A stretch of 7,825 nt of DNA from positions 1 through 7,825 of the forward strand of contig JASLHV010000052.1 of the NCBI GenBank assembly GCA_030153205.1, in the 5' to 3' direction. The stretch's first letter is position 1, and every line of letters begins with the position of its first letter. The translations under genes were made by a program, and so were the position numbers. The DNA comes from Roseiarcus sp. Its GTDB lineage: Bacteria > Pseudomonadota > Alphaproteobacteria > Rhizobiales > Beijerinckiaceae. Shown piece by piece: positions 1-6,164 of the stretch. A model generated the notes under the pieces. That model saw nothing but the letters and a program-made list of their open reading frames with translations. It was not told the DNA's origin and made no database searches.

Positions 1-1
1 C

Positions 2-430
2 AAGCCCAACATCTTCCTTCTTGCCGATCAGGGCTATTCGACCTACGCCACGACGATCGAGACGCGACTCGATCTCGTCGAGAAGAGCCCCGATCTGGTT
101 CAACGTTTCGTCGACGCCTCCGCGATCGGCTGGTACCACTACCTCTATGGGGACAATTCCCAGGCCAACGCCGCAATCAAGAAAGACAATCCCGATATTA
201 CCGACGAACAAATCGCCTTCTCTTTCGCCAAGATGAAGGAATACGGGCTGGTCGATTCCGGCGACACATTGAAACTTGGGATCGGCGCGATCACTGACGC
301 GCGCATCAAGGACTTCTTCGACCAAATGGTGAAGGCCGGGGTCGTTAAAGCCGACATCGACTATAAAAAGGCCTATACGACCAAATTCGTGGACAAAGGC
401 GTCGGTCTCGACCTGCGCCCGAAGAACTAA
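2..430 (+). CDS. ABC transporter substrate-binding protein, NMT1/SsuA-like (C-terminal part)
   Basis: This open frame runs in from the left edge and ends at a TAA, giving the last 142 residues of a protein. The visible part starts KPNIFLLADQGYSTY and ends GVGLDLRPKN. It is a soluble alpha/beta sequence with helical stretches such as the one around SPDLVQRFVDAS and the region DITDEQIAFSFAKMKEYG. This matches the C-terminal lobe of periplasmic binding proteins of the NMT1/THI5/SsuA class, which capture small organic substrates such as sulfonates, pyrimidines or aromatic acids and pass them to an SsuC-type permease. The family call rests on the overall pattern plus the ATPase and permease genes that follow directly; I see no single diagnostic motif. 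The signal peptide and ligand-contacting N-terminal lobe lie outside the window, so the ligand cannot be guessed from this part. It is probably the first or an early gene of the operon, 43 bases upstream of the ATPase. Confidence 0.82.
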   Translation, partial: KPNIFLLADQGYSTYATTIETRLDLVEKSPDLVQRFVDASAIGWYHYLYGDNSQANAAIKKDNPDITDEQIAFSFAKMKEYGLVDSGDTLKLGIGAITDARIKDFFDQMVKAGVVKADIDYKKAYTTKFVDKGVGLDLRPKN

Positions 431-473
431 AGTCAATGATCAAGCGTTTGTACGCCGGCCTTGGAAAGAAGCG

Positions 474-1292
474 GTGAGCGAAACACCCCAGAAGACGGCG
501 ACGGCGAAAACGCTTCCCGGCGGCGCGTCGATCCCTCGCGGCGCGCTGGTCACATTGCGCGGCGTCTCGAAAGTATTCGCCAATCGCGTCACCGCCCTGT
601 CTGGACTTAATCTCGATGTCCGCGAAGGGGAGTTTCTGTCCTTGCTCGGCCCCTCGGGCTGCGGCAAGTCGACGGTGCTCCGGCTGATTTCGCGCCTTAC
701 CAATCCGACCAGCGGCGCGATCGACTGGCGGGGCGGCCGGCCGGAGATTGGTTTCGTCTTCCAAGAGCCGACGCTCATGCCTTGGGCGACCGTCTTTTCG
801 AATGTCTTTCTTCCCCTGCGATTCCGCGGTGTTTCCAAAACGGATGCGAAAAATCGGGTCGAGGAGGCGCTCGACCGGGTCGGCCTCGCCAAATTCGTCA
901 ACGCCTACCCGCGCGAATTATCCGGCGGCATGAAGATGCGCGTTTCGATCGCTAGAGCGCTTGTCCTTCGCCCGCCGTTGCTCTTGATGGACGAACCCTT
1001 CGCCGCGCTAGACGAGATCACCCGCCTCAAATTGAACGACGACCTTGTCCAACTCAAAGTCGCGCTTGGCGCAACGATCATCTTCGTCACTCATTCGGTC
1101 TACGAGAGCGTCTATCTTTCGACGCGGATCGTCGTCATGGCGCCCCGGCCTGGGCGCATCGTTTCGGAAATATCCGTCGACGCTCCCTTGCCGCGCGATG
1201 AAGAATTTCGATTGAGCGCGCCTTACGCGGAAAAATGTCGCGAAACGTCCATTGCGCTCCACGGCGCGATGGATGGCTCGTCGATGGCCTGA
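474..1292 (+). CDS. ABC transporter ATP-binding protein (SsuB/TauB/NrtD class)
   Basis: This 272-residue cytoplasmic ATPase powers the importer made with the neighbouring binding protein and permease. All nucleotide-binding motifs are present in order: Walker A GPSGCGKST at 59-67, Q-loop Gln97 in FVFQEPTLMPWATV, signature LSGGM at 149-153, Walker B LLLMDEP at 169-175 with catalytic Glu174, D-loop ALDE near 178-181, and switch His207 in FVTHS. The EPTLMPW stretch after the Q-loop and the length are typical of the nitrate/sulfonate/taurine importer class. The start is a GTG at 474, preceded by GGAAAG at 463-468 with 5 bases of spacing; no other start lies in frame just upstream. The first 25 or so residues form a Thr/Ala-rich extension ahead of the ABC core. 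The gene is followed after 31 bases by the permease. ABC identity is secure; the transported substrate is unknown. Confidence 0.96.
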   Translation: MSETPQKTATAKTLPGGASIPRGALVTLRGVSKVFANRVTALSGLNLDVREGEFLSLLGPSGCGKSTVLRLISRLTNPTSGAIDWRGGRPEIGFVFQEPTLMPWATVFSNVFLPLRFRGVSKTDAKNRVEEALDRVGLAKFVNAYPRELSGGMKMRVSIARALVLRPPLLLMDEPFAALDEITRLKLNDDLVQLKVALGATIIFVTHSVYESVYLSTRIVVMAPRPGRIVSEISVDAPLPRDEEFRLSAPYAEKCRETSIALHGAMDGSSMA

Positions 1293-1323
1293 TCCCATGC
1301 GAATATTCTGAGGACATCGCCCC

Positions 1324-2112
1324 GTGCCGTTGAAGGAAAGACTGCTCGAATTCGCTCTTCCGGCCGGGGCATTGATCTTTGCGCTGCTGTTTTGGGAGTT
1401 TATCGTCTGGTACGAGGCGATTCCGCCTTTCATTTTGCCGGCGCCAAGCGCGATCCTCAAAACGCTTTATACGGATTGGTGGACGCTTTACGGATCTCTT
1501 TTGGTGACGCTGCGAATCACTTTCGAGGCGCTGTTCACGGCGATCGTCGGCGGCGTCGTTTTGGCCATGATTTTCGCCCAGTCGCGTGTCGTCGAGCGCG
1601 CCTTCTTTCCATTCGCCGTCGTCATGCAAGTAACGCCGATTGTTTCGATTGCGCCGCTGCTGCTCGTCTATCTTTCGACTGGGACCGCCGTTCTCGTCTG
1701 CGCGTTTCTCGTCGCGTTCTTCCCGATTCTCTCTAATACGGCGCTTGGCCTCGCGTCAGCCGATCACAATCTCATCGATCTTTTCGACCTCTACCGCGCT
1801 TCGCGCTTGCAGCAATTGCTGTGGCTGCGCCTGCCCTGCGCGTTGCCTTACTTCCTTGGCGGCTTGCGCATCGGCGGCGGCTTGGCGTTGATCGGCGCGA
1901 TTGTCGCCGAGATCGCCGCTGGTTCAGCCGGCCAAGGCGCCGGGCTTGCCTATCGCATCGTCGAATCCGGCTTTCGGCTGAACATCCCGCGCATGTTCGC
2001 CGCGCTTTTGTTGATCTCGGTCGCCGGCATTTTGATATTCCTCTTCTTCACCGCCCTCTCTCATCTCCTGCTGCGCCGCTGGCACGACAGCGCGCGGAGC
2101 AAAGAGGCGTGA
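1324..2112 (+). CDS. ABC transporter permease, SsuC/TauC-like inner-membrane subunit
   Basis: This 262-residue polytopic membrane protein forms the channel of the importer. Hydrophobic segments lie at roughly 11-30, 62-86, 94-116, 121-143, 183-200 and 224-250, giving the expected six helices. The middle contains QVTPIVSIAPLLLVY (102-116), which corresponds to the conserved proline-rich segment of this family. The cytoplasmic coupling (EAA) loop is at about 152-182, ending LRLPCALPYFLGGLR, followed by GLALIGAIVAE. The loop reads LYRAS where the family often has LGAS, so the usual glycine is replaced by Arg159. The start is GTG at 1324 with AGGA at 1311-1314. The stop at 2112 is one base before the next gene's ATG, suggesting translational coupling. 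The family assignment (BPD_transp_1) is secure; the substrate is not known. Confidence 0.94.
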   Translation: MPLKERLLEFALPAGALIFALLFWEFIVWYEAIPPFILPAPSAILKTLYTDWWTLYGSLLVTLRITFEALFTAIVGGVVLAMIFAQSRVVERAFFPFAVVMQVTPIVSIAPLLLVYLSTGTAVLVCAFLVAFFPILSNTALGLASADHNLIDLFDLYRASRLQQLLWLRLPCALPYFLGGLRIGGGLALIGAIVAEIAAGSAGQGAGLAYRIVESGFRLNIPRMFAALLLISVAGILIFLFFTALSHLLLRRWHDSARSKEA

Positions 2113-2113
2113 G

Positions 2114-3436
2114 ATGGCAGGTTACGCGATTGCGCGCGCCGATCGTTATCTTCTGATCGGCGCGAAGGCGCCGCGGGCGGCGCTTGCCGGCGACTTCGCC
2201 GCCGATTCCGACGGCCTTGTCCGTCTCGATATCCTGATCGACCACGGCCGGATCGCCGCGCTTGCGCCGATCGATGGTCAGAAATTCGATGGCGACATCC
2301 CGCGGCTGCCGCTAGGCGGCGCGATCGTTCTGCCGCTCTTTGTCGACGCCCATACGCATCTCGACAAAGGACATATTTGGCCACGCGCGCCTAACGCCGA
2401 CGGAACATTCGCCTCGGCGCTCGAAACAGTGAAGGCCGATCGCGAAGCCAATTGGAGCGCGAAGGACGTCGCCAAGCGCATGGAATTCTCGTTGCGCTGC
2501 GCCTATGCGCATGGCTCGGGCGCGATCCGCACGCATATCGATAGTATCGGGCCACAGACGGAAATCTCCTGGCCCGTCGCGGCCGCAGCGCGCGAGCGGT
2601 GGCGTGGGCGGATTACACTGCAGGCTTCACCTTTGTTCTTGATCGACTTTGCTCTCGACGAAGGGCATATGCGAACGATCGAACGAATGGTCGACGCCTA
2701 TGGCTCCGGTATTCTCGGCGCGGTGACCTATACGTTCCCGCGGCTGCAAGAAGCCCTCGACATCTTGTTCGATCTCGCCGACCGCAAAGGCTGGACGCTC
2801 GACTTTCACGTCGACGAGACGCTTGACCCATCGGCCCGGTCTCTCACAACCATCGCGAAGACGGCGTTGAAACGCCGCTTCCAACGCTCGATTCTCGTCG
2901 GCCATTGTTGTTCGCTAGGGGTTCAACCCGATGACGACGCCAAACGTACGATTGATCTTGTCGCCGAAGCTGGATTGAACGTCGTCTCTTTGCCGATGTG
3001 CAACCTCTATTTGCAGGATCGCCAGGCAGGCCTGACGCCGCGAAGACGTGGCGTGACCGCCCTGCATGAATTGAAGGCCGCAGGCGTACGCACGATGATC
3101 GCCAGCGATAATACGCGCGATCCTTTCTACGCCTATGGCGACCTCGATATGTTGGAAGTCTGGCGCGAAGGCGTACGCATTCTGCATCTCGACCATCCGA
3201 CGGAGCCATGGACGGCGTCCGTCTTTTCATCGCCCGCCGCAACATTGGGACTCGACGGATACGGCGTCTTCTCCGCCGGCGCGCCCGCCGATATGATCCT
3301 GACGAAAGCGCGCTCTTTCACCGAACTTTTTGCGCGCCCGCAGGCCGACCGAACGGTGTTGCGCGGCGGCGTTGTTCTCGGGGTGAGCGCGCCGCCTTAT
3401 GAGGACCTTGATCATCTCGAAGGCCTTCGTCCATGA
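2114..3436 (+). CDS. Amidohydrolase of the cytosine deaminase (CodA-like) group
   Basis: This 440-residue metal-dependent hydrolase probably deaminates or opens a nitrogen heterocycle in the cytoplasm. The amidohydrolase metal and catalytic residues known from E. coli CodA can be matched in order: His80 and His82 in DAHTHLDKGH; His141 in RTHIDS; His232 and proton-shuttling Glu235 in FHVDET; His264 in LVGHCCSLG; Asp332 in ASDNTRDPFYAYGDLDML. The H-x-D-E and SDN-x-x-DPF contexts are closer to cytosine deaminases than to dihydroorotases or hydantoinases. The N-terminal 75 residues and the C-terminal segment from about 370 form the small beta composite domain (LDILIDHGRIAALAP; GAPADMILTKA). The start ATG at 2114 has GAGG at 2104-2107. 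It sits inside an importer operon and overlaps the oxidase start. Relatives of this group also act on pterins, isoguanine and other ring systems, so cytosine itself is only one candidate. Confidence 0.9.
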   Translation: MAGYAIARADRYLLIGAKAPRAALAGDFAADSDGLVRLDILIDHGRIAALAPIDGQKFDGDIPRLPLGGAIVLPLFVDAHTHLDKGHIWPRAPNADGTFASALETVKADREANWSAKDVAKRMEFSLRCAYAHGSGAIRTHIDSIGPQTEISWPVAAAARERWRGRITLQASPLFLIDFALDEGHMRTIERMVDAYGSGILGAVTYTFPRLQEALDILFDLADRKGWTLDFHVDETLDPSARSLTTIAKTALKRRFQRSILVGHCCSLGVQPDDDAKRTIDLVAEAGLNVVSLPMCNLYLQDRQAGLTPRRRGVTALHELKAAGVRTMIASDNTRDPFYAYGDLDMLEVWREGVRILHLDHPTEPWTASVFSSPAATLGLDGYGVFSAGAPADMILTKARSFTELFARPQADRTVLRGGVVLGVSAPPYEDLDHLEGLRP

Positions 3437-4863
3437 GCCAGACTTACGACATCGCGGCCTTTCGCCAAGCGATCGGGCCGATCAAATGCGAGGATAATCC
3501 GGTCTTGGTGCGGCAAAAGAGCCGTGATTTCTACTGGTATTCGCCTATTCTCAAGCATCAGCTCGACCATGTCGTCGCCGATCTTGTCGTCTCTCCACAA
3601 AATGAAGGGGAGATCATCAAAATCCTCGCAGCCGCGCATCGCTTGAAAATTCCAGTAACGCCGCGTGGCTCCGGCACCGGCAATTACGGACAAGCCATGC
3701 CTCTTTGCGGCGGCATCGTGCTCAATCTCGCCGACATGAACCGGGTACGCGCGATCAAACCCGGCCGCGTCATTTGCGAGCCGGGAGCGATCCTCGCCAA
3801 GATCGACGTCGAGACCCGTCAAACCGGTCAAGAATTGCGGATGTATCCTTCGACTTACGCCACGGCTTCGATCGGCGGCTTTGTCGCCGGCGGGTCCGGC
3901 GGCGTCGGCTCGATCAATTGGGGCGGCTTGCGCGATTTCGGCAATATTCTCCGTCTGAAAATCCTGACGATGGAGGCCGAGCCGCGCGTATTGGAATTGA
4001 CTGGCGAAGACCTGCACAAGGCGGCCCATGCTTATGGAACCAATGGGATCATCGTCGAGGTCGAGGCGCCTCTGGCCGCGTCTTACGATTGGATCGACGT
4101 CATCGTCGGCTTTGATACGTTCGAGGCGGCCGCCGCTTACGCCAACGCACTTGGCGAAGAGGATGGGCTTTTGACGAAACTGATTACCGTTATCGCCGAT
4201 CCTGTTCCGAGTGAATATTTTCTGCGCCATCGCCGTTTTCTCCCCAAGGGACAGAGCGTCGTTCTCATCATGGTCGCGGATCATGCGCTCGACGCTCTGC
4301 GCGCCTTCACGCGTCGTTACAAAAACGCGCAGACCCTGTTCGACGCCTCGTTGCTTTCAGCCGAAGAGCGAAAGGGCCTGCCACCAAATTACGAGCTTGC
4401 CTGGAACCATACGACGCTGCGCGCTTTGCGCGTCGACCCGGCGATCACTTATTTGCAAGCCTTGTACCCTTTTCCGAATCAACTGGAGACAGTCAAACGC
4501 ATCCACGACCATTTCGGCGCCGAAGTCATGGGCCATCTCGAATTCGTGCGGTTCAACGGCAAGATCACCTGCTTTGGCCTGCCGCTGGTGCGGTTTACGA
4601 CGGAAGCGCGGCTCGACGAGATCGTCGCCTTACATGAATCCATGGGCGCGCCGATCTTCAACCCGCATCGCTACACGCTCGAGGAAGGCGGTATGAAGCA
4701 AACCGACGCCGTACAATTGGCTTTCAAGCGCGAAGCAGACCCGCTCGGCCTTCTCAATCCCGGCAAGATGATCGCCTGGGAGGATCCAAATTTCGACTTC
4801 GCCGCCGGCCGAAATTTTCTATTTCCTGGCCTGGAAGAGCGCGCCCGCGCCGCGGAGGCTTAA
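3433..4863 (+). CDS. FAD-binding oxidase/dehydrogenase (GlcD/PCMH-fold, FAD_binding_4)
   Basis: This 476-residue flavoenzyme probably oxidises the imported compound or the product of the adjacent amidohydrolase. The FAD-binding (PCMH-type) domain spans about 45-215. It includes VVSPQNEGEI at 52-61, the pyrophosphate-binding loop PRGSGTGNYGQ at 77-87, a second cofactor segment ATASIGGFVAGGSGGVGS at 143-160, and YGTNGIIVEVEAPL at 201-214. The C-terminal substrate/cap domain closes with the family hallmark DPLGLLNPGKM at 436-446. The pyrophosphate loop lacks a His where covalently flavinylated relatives carry one, so FAD is probably bound non-covalently. The ATG at 3433 overlaps the previous stop as ATGA, with GAAGG at 3419-3423. 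No signal peptide or iron-sulfur cysteine cluster is seen, which separates it from GlpC/GlcF-type fusions. The substrate is unknown; the electron acceptor could be oxygen, a quinone or another carrier. Confidence 0.9.
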   Translation: MSQTYDIAAFRQAIGPIKCEDNPVLVRQKSRDFYWYSPILKHQLDHVVADLVVSPQNEGEIIKILAAAHRLKIPVTPRGSGTGNYGQAMPLCGGIVLNLADMNRVRAIKPGRVICEPGAILAKIDVETRQTGQELRMYPSTYATASIGGFVAGGSGGVGSINWGGLRDFGNILRLKILTMEAEPRVLELTGEDLHKAAHAYGTNGIIVEVEAPLAASYDWIDVIVGFDTFEAAAAYANALGEEDGLLTKLITVIADPVPSEYFLRHRRFLPKGQSVVLIMVADHALDALRAFTRRYKNAQTLFDASLLSAEERKGLPPNYELAWNHTTLRALRVDPAITYLQALYPFPNQLETVKRIHDHFGAEVMGHLEFVRFNGKITCFGLPLVRFTTEARLDEIVALHESMGAPIFNPHRYTLEEGGMKQTDAVQLAFKREADPLGLLNPGKMIAWEDPNFDFAAGRNFLFPGLEERARAAEA

Positions 4864-4869
4864 CGAGGC

Positions 4870-5454
4870 ATGCGCGTCCTGGTTCTCTTCGCTCATCCGC
4901 TCGAGACGAGTTTCGGGGCGGCGCTTCATCGCGAAGTCGTCGCAACATTGAAAGCGCGCGGGCACGAAGTCGACGATTGCGATCTTAATGCGGAAGGGTT
5001 CGATCCGGTCCTCACCCGTCAGGATCGAATCGAATATCACGACCCAAACGTGAATCGAACCCGAGTGGCGCCTTACGTCGATCGGCTTCTTGCGGCTGAA
5101 GCCTTGGTTCTCGTCTTTCCCGTCTGGAACTATGGCTATCCCGCAATCTTGAAAGGGTTCATCGACAAGGTGTTCTTGCCGGGCGTTTCGTTCACATTGG
5201 GTGAGAATGGCGCATGGACGCCGACCCTCCATAACATCAAACGCGTGGCGGCGGTTTGCACCTACGGCGGCGACCGCCTGCGGACGATTCTGATGGGCGA
5301 CCCGCCGCGCCGCATCTTTAACCGATCGCTGCGGGCTTTGGTCGCGGTCAACGCCAAGCGGCGCTATCTCGCCCATTACGATATGAATCGCACCGACCCT
5401 CATAAGCGGACGCGCTTTTTGAACAAGGTGCGCGGGTATTTTTCGACTTGGTGA
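4870..5454 (+). CDS. Flavodoxin-fold NAD(P)H:quinone-type oxidoreductase (Flavodoxin_2, NQO1/KefF/MdaB-like)
   Basis: This 194-residue cytoplasmic protein has the fold of two-electron NAD(P)H quinone reductases with bound FMN or FAD. It begins MRVLVLFAHPLETSFGAAL, where the AHP-x-x-x-SF phosphate-binding turn after the first strand is typical. The central LVFPVWNYGYPAILKGFIDKVFLPGVSF region (about 81-108) is the strongest hallmark of the family. YGG at 132-134 fits the second flavin-contacting loop. Length is normal. The ATG at 4870 follows the oxidase stop by 6 bases; the likely Shine-Dalgarno is GGAGG at 4854-4858 within the end of the oxidase gene, since the GAGG at 4865-4868 is too close to the start. 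As the last gene of the operon it may supply or remove reducing equivalents for the pathway or reduce a quinone-like product. That role is inferred from position only. Confidence 0.91.
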   Translation: MRVLVLFAHPLETSFGAALHREVVATLKARGHEVDDCDLNAEGFDPVLTRQDRIEYHDPNVNRTRVAPYVDRLLAAEALVLVFPVWNYGYPAILKGFIDKVFLPGVSFTLGENGAWTPTLHNIKRVAAVCTYGGDRLRTILMGDPPRRIFNRSLRALVAVNAKRRYLAHYDMNRTDPHKRTRFLNKVRGYFSTW

Positions 5455-5524
5455 GTTCAGCGCCGTTGCTCATGGACGAATCTTCCGTCGCCGGCCTGAT
5501 CGCATATGACGTGGTGCTGACGCC

Positions 5525-6055
5525 ATGAACAATTCCGCGTCAGAACGCGGAGCGATTTTCTTTGACCGTGACGGCGTGTTGAACGTTGACCACGGCTTCG
5601 TTCATCGCATCGAGGATTTTGAATGGATCGAAGGCGCGCGAGACGCCGTCAAGCTGGCCAATGACGCCGGATTTTATGTCATTGTCGTAACCAATCAGTC
5701 CGGCGTCGCGCGCGGATTCTTCAGTGAGGAAGACGTACGACAATTGCACGATTGGATGGGGCGCGATCTTGCCTCGATCGGCGCCCGCATCGATGGGTTT
5801 TATTACTGCCCCTACCTCGACGACGCGCCGGTCGCCGCCTATCGCATCGCGGACCATCCTGATCGCAAGCCAAATCCTGGCATGATCTTAAAGGGCCTGC
5901 GGGAGTTTACCGTCGACCCCTCTCGCGCGACCCTCATTGGCGACAAAGCTTCCGACCTCGAAGCAGCGCGGCGCGCCGGCGTCGCCGGGCGACTCTTCGC
6001 AGGCGGCTCTTTGGCGGCGATGGTGCAAGAAATTTTGGCCGGCGGAGGCGACTAA
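5525..6055 (+). CDS. HAD-superfamily IIIA phosphatase, GmhB-like (heptose-1,7-bisphosphate 7-phosphatase type)
   Basis: This 176-residue protein has all four HAD motifs. The nucleophile and acid pair are Asp14 and Asp16 in FFDRDGVLN, motif II is TNQSGVARG at 56-64, motif III is Lys115 in DRKPNPGM, and motif IV is GDKASD at 139-144. The order, length and the spacing between FYYCP and RKP-x-PGM match GmhB, which removes the 7-phosphate of D-glycero-D-manno-heptose 1,7-bisphosphate in lipopolysaccharide heptose synthesis; histidinol-phosphate phosphatases share the fold. The zinc loop of classical GmhB (a Cys-x-His followed by Cys-x-Cys) here retains only Cys95; the rest reads PYLDDAPVAAYRIADHPDRKP, so zinc binding is doubtful. 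ATG 5525 is the only usable start, because an in-frame stop lies at 5507-5509, but no good Shine-Dalgarno precedes it. It is 70 bases after the reductase and not next to other heptose genes, so the biological substrate is uncertain. Confidence 0.85.
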   Translation: MNNSASERGAIFFDRDGVLNVDHGFVHRIEDFEWIEGARDAVKLANDAGFYVIVVTNQSGVARGFFSEEDVRQLHDWMGRDLASIGARIDGFYYCPYLDDAPVAAYRIADHPDRKPNPGMILKGLREFTVDPSRATLIGDKASDLEAARRAGVAGRLFAGGSLAAMVQEILAGGGD

Positions 6056-6104
6056 TCGCTGTCTTTTCGCCATGCGCCGGCGCTGAGTGAAAATCAGCAA
6101 GATT

Positions 6105-6164
6105 TGTCAGATCGTCCTGTGTCAGGAGATCGGAGACTAAACAAAAGAGGACCTCCTCTCCGAT
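6105..6164 (+). promoter_or_regulatory. Leader with nested inverted repeats over the ribosome-binding site of the AraC-type gene
   Basis: Three inverted repeats crowd the 60 bases before the regulator start. GATCGTCCTG at 6110-6119 pairs with CAGGAGATC at 6123-6131 (9 pairs, one bulged G, 3-base loop). ATCGGAGA at 6129-6136 is perfectly complementary to TCTCCGAT at 6157-6164, the last two bases being the start of the ATG. AGAGG at 6146-6150, the probable Shine-Dalgarno, is complementary to CCTCT at 6155-6159. The hexamer TGTCAG occurs at 6105 and 6120 as a short direct repeat. The arms overlap, so the structures compete with each other. This could be an operator for the AraC-type regulator or an RNA element limiting its translation. 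The repeats are seen directly; their function is inferred. Confidence 0.4.

Noticed and set aside
436..477. Thirteen-codon open frame before the ATPase
   Set aside because: It is very short with no Shine-Dalgarno, and the ATPase has its own good ribosome-binding site; most likely chance.
345..901. Two minus-strand open frames over the ABC ATPase start region
   Set aside because: Both are opposite well-supported coding sequence and have low-complexity Arg/Ala/Ser-rich translations without domains.
3412..4284. Long minus-strand open frame of 290 codons opposite the FAD oxidase
   Set aside because: It is antisense to a gene with clear flavin-binding motifs; the translation is rich in Arg/Asp and shows no recognisable domain. 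Such stop-free antisense stretches are common in GC-rich coding DNA.
6074..6083. Palindrome GCGCCGGCGC after the phosphatase gene as a terminator
   Set aside because: It is self-complementary without a proper loop and is not followed by a T-run; ten-base GC palindromes are expected in this composition.
6104..6139. TTGTCA at 6104-6109 as a -35 box of a promoter for the AraC-type gene
   Set aside because: No convincing -10 hexamer lies at 16-18 bases spacing, so I did not list a promoter.
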